Below are positions 17,203-24,719 of a stretch of 64,000 nt of DNA, piece by piece. Made by a program: the position numbers and the translations under genes. Source of the DNA: Candidatus Hydrogenedentota bacterium (GTDB lineage Bacteria > Hydrogenedentota > Hydrogenedentia > Hydrogenedentales > CAILVY01); NCBI GenBank assembly GCA_029565395.1, contig JAKQOG010000127.1:24381-88380 (forward strand), given 5' to 3'. The notes under the pieces are model-generated. The model was not told the DNA's origin, did not search any database, and saw only the letters and a list, made by a program, of their open reading frames with translations. Each line of letters starts with the position of its first letter. Positions within the stretch are counted from its first letter, which is position 1.

Positions 17203-17476
17203 TTCCCATGCGTATAGGCAAATACGGGAAACGAGGGGGGGAACGGCAAACGGCAAACGGGAAACGAGGGGTCCACTGGCTGGCTAGCGGTTATCGGCAA
17301 GTGGCCAGCGGTTAGTTTGGGAAACGAGCCCCCCGTATTTTCAGAGCAGGGGGGGGAAACGGCAAACTGCAAATGCGAAACGAGGGGTCTATTTAGACTG
17401 TAGGGATTTAGTCCGCCTACGGTGGATTAGGCTGTAGGTAAGAAATGGGATCAAATGCGGAACGCGGAATTCGGAA

Positions 17477-17518
17477 TGCGAAACGAGGGTCTGCGAAACG
17501 AGGGTCTGCGAAACGAGG
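17477..17518. repeat. 15-bp tandem repeat, about 2.8 copies
   Basis: The unit TGCGAAACGAGGGTC is repeated twice exactly (17477-17491, 17492-17506) and a third time for 12 bases. Degenerate copies of the same core are scattered from 17226 to 17390. There are no unique spacers, so it is not a CRISPR array. Confidence 0.85.
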
Positions 17519-17742
17519 AAGGTAATCGATAATAGTTAGTTTTATTGTTTTTAATATTTAGACAGAGGTCAGATCAAAGAGGAATATGAAACGCAGCACT
17601 ATGTATGCGTCCCTTTTGGGGAAGGGACATCAATAGATGTCAATTCTTAAATGCCACAATATCGTTCAGTACAGTAAGAATACTGACTTACTGCACCAAG
17701 GTTCTATGCCAACCTAATTACTTAAATTTCCCATTCGTTCTG

Positions 17743-17772
17743 TTGACAATAATAATCTAAAACTAGCAGAAT
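17743..17772 (+). promoter_or_regulatory. Sigma-70-type promoter of the helicase-nuclease locus
   Basis: A perfect -35 TTGACA (17743-17748), an 18-nt spacer, then CAGAAT (17767-17772). It would start transcription near 17780, 25 nt before the 39-aa ORF. The -10 is imperfect. Confidence 0.45.
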
Positions 17773-17804
17773 TATTCCCAATGTCAGAATTAAGGAGGGA
17801 CTTT

Positions 17805-17924
17805 ATGGTTCGCAGAGAGCCAGAAGTGATGATGATTGACGAAGGCTGCCAATACCGAACTACCATCATCGACCACAAAGGTGGTAAAAACCAACCCAGT
17901 GACACCATGATGGCCACGCTCTAG
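17805..17924 (+). CDS. Small protein (39 aa) upstream of helicase-nuclease
   Basis: ATG 17805 has a strong Shine-Dalgarno (TAAGGAGGGA) 4-5 nt upstream and ends at TAG 17922-17924, 12 bp before the next ATG. The product is charged, with one Cys (VRREPEVMMIDEGCQYRTT), and has no TM helix or signal peptide. A promoter lies just upstream, so it is probably the first cistron of the helicase-nuclease operon. No family was recognised. It may be an accessory peptide, a leader peptide or a remnant. Confidence 0.5.
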   Translation: MVRREPEVMMIDEGCQYRTTIIDHKGGKNQPSDTMMATL

Positions 17925-17936
17925 GGGTATCCGGTA

Positions 17937-18767
17937 ATGGTCTCTTCTCAAGAATGTAACCAAAACGATAAGGCCGTTCGCCTTGTTGAATATCTACTGA
18001 GGCTGGCATCTTTACGAACAAAGCTGATTCGCGAAATTGACGAATATGAGAAAGTGCTTTGGTATTCAAGTATTCCGCATGAGCGAGGGTGTTTTACGCA
18101 AGCCTGGGGCCGGGATGAAGAACATGAGCCGGATGAATGGCTAGAAATACAGAATAGGCGGGAACCGGAACTACCCGCTGAACCCACTCAATGCAAAGAT
18201 TGGGTGAATCTCACAACTCTCCGAAACAAAACCGAATGGCCCGAACTCTTTTCTGAAATCATGCGGCAAGTCCCGAATCCCAATTGGCGCGAGGGTTCAG
18301 ATCAGCCAGAAGTCATCCCGCACACCGAACTCCTTGAAGATCATCCTGAAGTTCAACAAGCATGGGATCGATATGTTGAAAGCAAATGGTTGCCTTGGAC
18401 GGAAGACCATAATTCATGGGAGAAGGTTCATAAAGTCTATTCCGCGCTTTTTGCCATCCATCAGGAGCAACTCCGGCTTGGCGAAGAATATGAACTTGTG
18501 CTTGGTCTAGGACTGCTGACATGGCAGACGCCTACGGGTCAGCGAGTTCGGCGTCATTTGATCGTCGCCGACGCCATCTTGGAGTTTGAAGCGCGGTTGG
18601 GCAAATTCACTGTCCGTCCCCACACCGAAGGCGCCAAATTGCGGCCAGAATTCGACATGCTGGACATTGAGGAGCAACCGGCGCGTGCGGAGGAAACCGC
18701 GAAGGCGTCACTGGACGCAGCCGAAGATGATCCGTGGGAAAAAGGCTGTATCGAAGGCGTCCTTTAG
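17937..18767 (+). CDS. N-terminal part of giant helicase-nuclease, ended by in-frame amber
   Basis: 276 aa, ending at TAG 18765-18767. The same frame then continues without a break into the helicase ORF (codon 18768 GCC, 18771 TTG). The sequence matches the N-terminal region expected for large helicase-nuclease proteins: helical KAVRLVEYLLRLASLR, then YEKVLWYSSIP, and VRRHLIVADAILEFEARLG near the end. No enzymatic motif is visible. The most likely reading is one protein of about 1,620 aa carrying a nonsense mutation or sequence error; two separate chains or stop-codon readthrough remain possible. TAG is an ordinary stop elsewhere in the window (HigA, FliE, FliK). Confidence 0.7.
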   Translation: MVSSQECNQNDKAVRLVEYLLRLASLRTKLIREIDEYEKVLWYSSIPHERGCFTQAWGRDEEHEPDEWLEIQNRREPELPAEPTQCKDWVNLTTLRNKTEWPELFSEIMRQVPNPNWREGSDQPEVIPHTELLEDHPEVQQAWDRYVESKWLPWTEDHNSWEKVHKVYSALFAIHQEQLRLGEEYELVLGLGLLTWQTPTGQRVRRHLIVADAILEFEARLGKFTVRPHTEGAKLRPEFDMLDIEEQPARAEETAKASLDAAEDDPWEKGCIEGVL

Positions 18768-18770
18768 GCC

Positions 18771-21700
18771 TTGGTGCATTCAATCAACTCACAAGGCGAT
18801 TATGACGACTCGCTGGAAGCGAAAAGCATCCGCGCCTCGGCAAAGCCCATTGTGGAATATGCTCCCGCTTTGATCCTGCGCAAGCGTTCCGCCAAAGGTC
18901 TTACCGAAACCTTGAAACGGATCAAGGAGCAAATCGAAGACGGCGAAACCATCCCCGGCGAATTCGCGGATCTTGCCGAGATTCGCCCAACGGATAGCCA
19001 CGAACAAAGCGACACGCCAGAAGAGGCTAACGTTGTATTCGATGGTGAGGTCTTCTTCCCCAAACCAACGAACGATGAGCAACGCCGCATTGTTGATAAG
19101 ATTCGAACGGCAAACGGTGTGCTTGTGCAAGGGCCGCCAGGCACCGGGAAATCTCATACCATCGCCAATCTGATTTGCCATCTGCTTGCCACGGGACAGA
19201 GAACGCTCATTACGGCGAAAACGCCGCGCGCACTTCAGGTTCTTGAAGGGCTGGTGCCTGATGAGTTGCGGCCTCTCTGCATCAATCTACTTGGCAGCGG
19301 ACTTGAGGAACGCCGTTCTCTCGAATCCAGCGTTGGCGGCATTATCCGAAAGAATGAGGAATGGAACGAAGATCGCGCAAAATGTGAGCGCCGGGAACTT
19401 GAAGATCGCCTTCAGAAACTCCGCGAGGAAAAGACCAAAGTCAATCGGCAGCTGCGCGATATCCGGGAGTCCGAAACGCATACGCAGAGCATCGCAGATG
19501 GGTCATATCGAGGGACGGCAGCAAGAATAGCTGAAAACGTGAACCGCGATCGATGCGACTACGAATGGTTTATAGATTCTGTTCCTTTGGATAAAACCTG
19601 TCAGATAGCTACAAATGATTTGCAAAGCCTTCTCGTGGCTTTGCGCCAATTCACGCCAGAGAAGCGCCGGGAATTGCGCCTTGTATGGCCCGATGTGTTG
19701 CCATCCTCCGAATGCTTTACAAGTTTAATAAGGAATGAGGCAAGCGCGATTGCGGAAGAACAAAACGCGACAGGCGATGCCGATCAACATATCGCCCAAC
19801 TATTAACAAGAAATAATCCTTCGGCCATCGAGGCGATCCGTAACGCTTTTTCAACTTTTCGGGACACTCGCAGGAGACTTCTTGCGACACCACATTCATG
19901 GATGAACGATGCCTTGCGCGATATTCTGGGCGGCAACCCCGCCCTATGGCGTGAACTTCTACACGTTACGCAGGACGTTATAGCGTCAATTGAAGGACTC
20001 GTTGCAGTCGCCGACGAAATCTCAATCGAATTTCCGCAAACTACCGATATCAGGTTATTATATAATGATGCCCGCAAACTTAAAGAACACATGGAGAATG
20101 GCGGGCGACTAGGTTGGGGGATATTTCGGCCCAAACCGGTGAAGGAAAGTCTTTATGTAATAAAGACTGTGCGGATCGCTGGATGCTCATGTTCCACTGC
20201 CACGCAGTTCTCAAACCTTGCCGATGCGTTGCATGCTCGTATTGAATGCGAAAAGGCATGGGATTTCTGGAAAGGGCGAAGTGAAAAGACTGAAGGGCCG
20301 TATGCTCTCCAATTGACTGCTCTAAAGTCGTTGCGCGATGCGCTCGATAACGCCTTGGCGCTCGAAAAAATAGTTGCTAAATGCCGAGAAGCAATAAACC
20401 AATTCCCAGGCATGGGCGAGCCCGTATGGGCCAACGAATCACAAATTGAAAGAGTTGTCCCCTCGTGTCTTCTTGCATTAGCTCGTATCCGTAAGTGGCG
20501 TGCTGTCGAAGAAATCCAAAACATTGTAGCTCCTATTTCACGCATGATCGCCAAGGGCAACGGGCATCCGGTGATGAACGATTTGCTAAGCGCAATTCAT
20601 AGCCGCGACATAGATAGGTTCTCGCGCTGTGTGAGTACGGTTCAGGATCTAGAGAGACAGCGTCAGCATCTTCAGATGGTTGACGAATATATTTCTAAAC
20701 TACGCCGTTTACTACCACATTTTACGAAATCCTTAGAACAATCTTGTAATGAGCCGTATTGGGAAGAAAGGATACAACACATTTGTGATGCCTGGCATTG
20801 GGCGCAAGCACAATACTGGATCGAGGATTACATTCGGCAGGAAGATGTTCCGGCACTCGCCAAGCGAGCCAAACAAATCGAGGATGAAATTAATAGTATT
20901 ATCGCCAAACTTGCCGCGCTTCATGCTTGGTCGTTCTGTTTCTCGCGCATGAATGATGATCACCGTCGTCATATGCAGCAATGGAAGTGGCATATGGATA
21001 AAGGCGGCAAGTTCATGGGGAAACATGCACCGTACCATCGGCGAGAGGCACAGAAGAACCTTAATGGATGCCGTGAGGCGGTTCCAGCATGGGTAATGCC
21101 ACTTCATCGCGTTTGGGACACGGTGTATCCCGCGCCTGGTGTTTTCGATGTTATCATCGTTGATGAAGCTTCTCAATGCGGTGTTGAAGCGCTTCCCTTG
21201 TTTTATCTAGCAAAGAAGATATTGATCGTTGGTGACGACAAGCAGATCAGCCCAGATGCTGTGGGTTTACCTCGTGATGCGGTTCATCGCCTGATGGAAG
21301 AATTTCTTTACGATTTTCAGTTTAAGTCATCATTCGATATAGAAAGCAGCTTGTTTCATCATGGGAAACTACGGTATGGAACCAAGCGGATCACATTACG
21401 TGAACACTTCCGCTGTATGCCGGAGATCATCCGTTTCAGCATCGGCCTTTGTTATTCGGATACGCCATTGATTCCCTTGAGGCAGTATGGCCCGAAACGG
21501 CTACCTCCGCTTGAGCATGTTTTTGTGGGCGGCGGATATCGTGAAGGTTCAAACAATCGAACCATCAACCGCCCAGAAGCCGAAGCCATCGTCTTGAGGA
21601 TTGCGGAGATGTGCAGAGACAGCCGCTATAGTGGCAAGACAATGGGCGTGGTGGTGCTCCAAGGTGAAGCGCAAGCAGCATTAATTGAGAATCAACTGCT

Positions 21701-22793
21701 TGAATGTCTGGGGGCCGAAGAGATGGAACGCCGCCGCCTGATTTGCGGGAATCCTTACAGTTTCCAGGGCGATGAGCGAGATATCATGTTCTTGTCACTT
21801 GTCGCGGCTACAAACGAAAGAATCGGACCTTTCACAAAGCCAGCGGACGAACGGCGCTTCAATGTCGCCGCAAGCCGCGCCCGTGACATGATGATTCTTT
21901 TTCATTCCGTTACCTGTGACGATCTTAGCACCTCGTGTCTTCGGCGGCGATTGTTAGACTTTTTTGAGAATACAAAACCACAACTGCCTCCAGAACTTGA
22001 TCGTGATGAATTGGAGCGACGGGCAGCGCATGATAAACGGAGTGTTTTAATGGCTCCTGCCCCATTTGAAAGCTGGTTTGAAGTTGACGTTGCTCTTGAA
22101 TTGTTACGACACGGTTTCTTTGTCGTTCCACAGTATGACGTTGCAGGAAAACGAATAGATCTTGTGGTTGAAGGAGGTCAAACGCGGCTGGCGGTCGAAT
22201 GTGATGGTGATCATTGGCATGGCGTGGACTGTTACGAAGTGGACATGCAACGCCAACGGCAATTAGAGCGTTGCGGTTGGGAATTCTTCCGCGTGAGAGA
22301 ATCTGCCTTCTATTCAAACAAGGAGCAAGCACTGACTGGCCTGTGGCGGGTGTTGGAGGAGAGGGGTATCTTTCCATACGGTAGAAATTCTTGTCGATAC
22401 ACAGAGCCAGACGAAGAAGAAAAATCTGATGAGTCGGATTGTGACGACACAGACATCGACGATGAAGATCTCAATAATGAACCATCCTTGCCTTTGGATT
22501 CGCAAGATATTCATGACTTATCTGACCGGCGTTCCGAAGATGTAACATCATCCGAAATCCAGGACACAATTATCCGTGTTCTCTCACAATGTCCAAACCA
22601 GTCGTGTACTGAGAAATCATTGACTGCCCGCGTCCTCAAGGATTTATGCATATTAACACGCGGTAATCCACGGTTCGAATTTGCTAAGCGTGTCATGCGG
22701 TGCCTTGGTGCCCTTGAAAAACGTATGGCCGTTGAACGTTATCGTGCCAAGAATAAGCGCGTACGATTACTTTCAACGCAACTTCCTCTCTAA
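18771..22793 (+). CDS. SF1 (UPF1-like) helicase with C-terminal PD-(D/E)xK nuclease domain
   Basis: A 1340-aa frame from a TTG just after an amber codon in the same frame; no ribosome-binding site precedes it. Helicase motifs: Walker A GPPGTGKSH (residues 121-129), Walker B VDEASQCG (about 798), HFRCMPEIIRF (about 880), GNPYSFQGDERD and NVAASRARD (about 1030). A long helical insertion lies between Walker A and B. Residues about 1090-1190 form a DUF559/MTES_1575/Vsr-like nuclease (RIDLVVEGG, then AVECDGDHWHG). An acidic linker and a short winged-helix-like tail follow. The architecture resembles single-protein helicase-nuclease anti-phage systems. Activity depends on whether the amber is real. 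Confidence 0.8.
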   Translation: MVHSINSQGDYDDSLEAKSIRASAKPIVEYAPALILRKRSAKGLTETLKRIKEQIEDGETIPGEFADLAEIRPTDSHEQSDTPEEANVVFDGEVFFPKPTNDEQRRIVDKIRTANGVLVQGPPGTGKSHTIANLICHLLATGQRTLITAKTPRALQVLEGLVPDELRPLCINLLGSGLEERRSLESSVGGIIRKNEEWNEDRAKCERRELEDRLQKLREEKTKVNRQLRDIRESETHTQSIADGSYRGTAARIAENVNRDRCDYEWFIDSVPLDKTCQIATNDLQSLLVALRQFTPEKRRELRLVWPDVLPSSECFTSLIRNEASAIAEEQNATGDADQHIAQLLTRNNPSAIEAIRNAFSTFRDTRRRLLATPHSWMNDALRDILGGNPALWRELLHVTQDVIASIEGLVAVADEISIEFPQTTDIRLLYNDARKLKEHMENGGRLGWGIFRPKPVKESLYVIKTVRIAGCSCSTATQFSNLADALHARIECEKAWDFWKGRSEKTEGPYALQLTALKSLRDALDNALALEKIVAKCREAINQFPGMGEPVWANESQIERVVPSCLLALARIRKWRAVEEIQNIVAPISRMIAKGNGHPVMNDLLSAIHSRDIDRFSRCVSTVQDLERQRQHLQMVDEYISKLRRLLPHFTKSLEQSCNEPYWEERIQHICDAWHWAQAQYWIEDYIRQEDVPALAKRAKQIEDEINSIIAKLAALHAWSFCFSRMNDDHRRHMQQWKWHMDKGGKFMGKHAPYHRREAQKNLNGCREAVPAWVMPLHRVWDTVYPAPGVFDVIIVDEASQCGVEALPLFYLAKKILIVGDDKQISPDAVGLPRDAVHRLMEEFLYDFQFKSSFDIESSLFHHGKLRYGTKRITLREHFRCMPEIIRFSIGLCYSDTPLIPLRQYGPKRLPPLEHVFVGGGYREGSNNRTINRPEAEAIVLRIAEMCRDSRYSGKTMGVVVLQGEAQAALIENQLLECLGAEEMERRRLICGNPYSFQGDERDIMFLSLVAATNERIGPFTKPADERRFNVAASRARDMMILFHSVTCDDLSTSCLRRRLLDFFENTKPQLPPELDRDELERRAAHDKRSVLMAPAPFESWFEVDVALELLRHGFFVVPQYDVAGKRIDLVVEGGQTRLAVECDGDHWHGVDCYEVDMQRQRQLERCGWEFFRVRESAFYSNKEQALTGLWRVLEERGIFPYGRNSCRYTEPDEEEKSDESDCDDTDIDDEDLNNEPSLPLDSQDIHDLSDRRSEDVTSSEIQDTIIRVLSQCPNQSCTEKSLTARVLKDLCILTRGNPRFEFAKRVMRCLGALEKRMAVERYRAKNKRVRLLSTQLPL

Positions 22794-22968
22794 AAAACGC
22801 TGCGGTGAACACCTTCTCAGAAATCAACATATTCGCCGCATCTTCCTCGCTATAAGTGTCATTTTGAAAATCGGCTTCCACGATGGCATTCCCTCGGAGA
22901 TGTTTCAGCAGATATACCGCCAAGAACAGGTTTTTGATGTGTTCAACTATAATCCTCTTATAGAGGAA

Positions 22969-23292
22969 CTACATTGCCTTTTTCATACGTAACGGTCGGA
23001 TTCGTGGGAGAGCGGTCTTTAGATTTTTCCGGGCTTCCCAAAGCTCAACGGCTCGTTGGGCGTTGAGCCAGAACTCGGGCGTGTTTCCAAATAAACGCGA
23101 CAGGCGAATGGCCATTTCCGGACTCAGGGCACGGCGTTCACGAAGAAGTTCATTGATGGTCTGCCGCGAGACGCCTAGCGCTTCTGCCAGACTGGTTGCC
23201 GTAAGACCGTAATCCGGTAAAAAATCCTCCCGGAGCATTTCGCCCGGATGCGTAGGGCGTGTTTTTCTCTTTATCTTGTTAGAAATATTCAT
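22969..23292 (-). CDS. higA: HigA-family antitoxin / Xre regulator, solitary
   Basis: A 107-aa HTH protein with the family hallmark RPTHPGEMLREDFLP and the HTH ATSLAEALGVSRQTINELL (about residues 32-50), followed by the FGNTPEFWLNAQ segment typical of HigA. ATG 23292 coincides with the predicted transcription start, so the mRNA may be leaderless; an in-frame GTG at 23313 would lie inside the promoter and is rejected. No HigB (RelE-fold) toxin is found upstream, where a divergent esterase begins, or downstream. It is probably an autoregulated orphan antitoxin or a regulator of the island. Confidence 0.85.
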   Translation of the reverse strand: MNISNKIKRKTRPTHPGEMLREDFLPDYGLTATSLAEALGVSRQTINELLRERRALSPEMAIRLSRLFGNTPEFWLNAQRAVELWEARKNLKTALPRIRPLRMKKAM

Positions 23293-23298
23293 ATATAG

Positions 23299-23327
23299 AT
23301 TGTAACGCGTCACGTGACACGTGTCAA
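23299..23327 (-). promoter_or_regulatory. higA promoter with overlapping operator palindromes
   Basis: On the minus strand TTGACA (23327-23322), a 17-nt spacer, then TACAAT (23304-23299), close to consensus. The spacer and -35 are covered by TGACACGTGTCA (23315-23326) and GTCACGTGAC (23309-23318), overlapping palindromes suited to HTH-dimer autorepression. Confidence 0.75.
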
Positions 23328-23435
23328 TTCAAAAAACATCACTCCCACGGAGAATCAACTGCATTAAGTACATTGCTTTGCCTGCGTTTTGTACAATAGA
23401 CAGTGTCTTGATGGGTAAATCTTGAACGGATCGGA

Positions 23436-24617
23436 ATGCTTAAAATGATACCTTGGATAATTAGTGTAATGGTCAGTATGGGTGCTGCGGAGGCCGAAAA
23501 GGAAGCCGGGATTCGCGCGCCGGAGGAATTTCCGGTGGTGAGGGAGTTGCCGGATCCGTTTGTGATGAATACTGGGGAGCGGGTGAGCGGCAAGGAGCAA
23601 TGGCCAAGCCGCAGGAAGGAAATAGCCGATCTGCTGTTAGGCTATGAATATGGCCACATGCCCCCGGCTCCGGATAATTTGCGTGCGGAATCCGTCGAGA
23701 CGAAGCTTACTCTGGAGGGCAAGGCCACGGCGACGACCTTTGTGCTTTCGATGGGGCCGGAACCTCGGTTTCGGATGCATTGCGGGTTGCTGGCGCCCGC
23801 CACGGGCGGTCCGAAATTCCCGGTGATCATCGCCATCGATCCGGTGTGGCAGGAACATGTAATCCCCACGGCGGCGCAGGTCATTGAACGCGGGTATGCC
23901 TTTGCGGGGTTTATATATCATGACGTAGACAACGACAACGCGGATCGTTCGGACGGGGTATATCCGTTTTATCCCGGGTATGATTGGGCCACGCTCGCGG
24001 CGTGGGCATGGGCCAGCATGCGGCTGACGGATTATTTGTGCACGCTCGACAGCATCGACACCGATCATATGGTGGTGACGGGGCATTCGCGAACGGGCAA
24101 GGCCGCGCTACTGGCGGGGGCGCTGGACGAACGCATCGCCCTGACGGCGCCGCATGGTTCCGGTGCGGGCGGATCGGGATCGTTCCGCATTCAGCCCAAG
24201 GATGTGGAGACGCTGGCGCTCATCACTGACCCCACACGGTTTCATTATTGGTTTCATCCACGATTGGCCGGGTTTGCGGGCAAGGAAGACCGCCTGCCTT
24301 TTGACCAGCATTTTCTGAAAGCGTTGGTGGCGCCGCGCGCCTTGCTGTCCCTGGATGCACGGGGAGATATATGGTCCAATCCATATGGCACGCAACAGAC
24401 GAACATGGCGGCTGCGCCTGTGTTTGAGTTTTTGGGTGCGAAGGAGAAGATCGCGATGTTCTGCCGGGAAGGCGGGCACGACATGATCCCGGAAGACTGG
24501 GCGGTCTTACTCGATTTTGCGGATTACCTCTTCAAGAATGCGCCGCGTCCGGCTTGGGCGGATATTTTGCCGTTTCCGAAAGCGAAACGGGCGTATAGCT
24601 GGTCAATGCCAAAGTGA
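23436..24617 (+). CDS. Secreted alpha/beta hydrolase, CE15 glucuronoyl esterase-like
   Basis: A 393-aa protein with an N-terminal signal peptide (MLKMIPWIISVMVSMGAAEA). The nucleophile elbow GHSRTGKAA places Ser218, the variant of GCSRxG used by CE15-type 4-O-methyl-glucuronoyl methylesterases, and GGHD near residue 350 supplies the catalytic His. CE15 enzymes cut ester bonds between lignin and glucuronoxylan (family knowledge). Substrate specificity here is inferred, and a related acetyl-esterase role is possible. The ribosome-binding site is weak (GGA). It faces a DUF4838 glycosidase-like gene convergently, consistent with extracellular plant-glycan use. Confidence 0.75.
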   Translation: MLKMIPWIISVMVSMGAAEAEKEAGIRAPEEFPVVRELPDPFVMNTGERVSGKEQWPSRRKEIADLLLGYEYGHMPPAPDNLRAESVETKLTLEGKATATTFVLSMGPEPRFRMHCGLLAPATGGPKFPVIIAIDPVWQEHVIPTAAQVIERGYAFAGFIYHDVDNDNADRSDGVYPFYPGYDWATLAAWAWASMRLTDYLCTLDSIDTDHMVVTGHSRTGKAALLAGALDERIALTAPHGSGAGGSGSFRIQPKDVETLALITDPTRFHYWFHPRLAGFAGKEDRLPFDQHFLKALVAPRALLSLDARGDIWSNPYGTQQTNMAAAPVFEFLGAKEKIAMFCREGGHDMIPEDWAVLLDFADYLFKNAPRPAWADILPFPKAKRAYSWSMPK

Positions 24618-24671
24618 CTCAACTCATATTTTGTTTTACGGCTCAGCGGGAACTTCGCCCTCCCGATAGGC

Positions 24672-24714
24672 GCGTTCCAAAGTTCAACGTTGGAACGAGA
24701 AGAATTTTCTCTTT
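24672..24714. terminator. Hairpin pair between convergent genes
   Basis: GTTCCAA (24674-24680) / TTGGAAC (24690-24696), then GAGAA/TTCTC (24697-24711) followed by TTT. They sit between the esterase stop and the DUF4838 stop and could serve as a bidirectional terminator, though the T tract is short. Confidence 0.4.
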
Positions 24715-24719
24715 GGTGA

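Larger units (their letters stand above)
17060..17740. repeat. Repeat- and palindrome-rich intergenic stretch
   Basis: About 680 bp without a convincing gene. It contains the nested palindrome 17170-17202 and at least seven copies of a GAAACGAG core, ending in a 15-bp tandem array (17477-17518). It also holds a TCCGCC-TAC-GGTGGA hairpin (17411-17425), GACATC-AATA-GATGTC (17626-17641) and CAGTAAG/CTTACTG (17672-17693). The first part looks like low-complexity recombination-prone sequence; after about 17530 it becomes AT-rich. Confidence 0.6.

Noticed and set aside
17477..17518. CRISPR array
   Set aside because: Tandem 15-bp units directly abut without spacers; no cas genes in the window.
22660..22690. 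tRNA-like T-loop GGTTCGAAT
   Set aside because: Inside the helicase coding frame with no acceptor or anticodon stems.
22693..22923. Open frame after HigA, in the same frame, antisense to the helicase end
   Set aside because: Only TTG starts are available and no ribosome-binding site is seen. The peptide looks somewhat protein-like and could be a fossil, but it runs antisense over a real coding end. It is not HigB.
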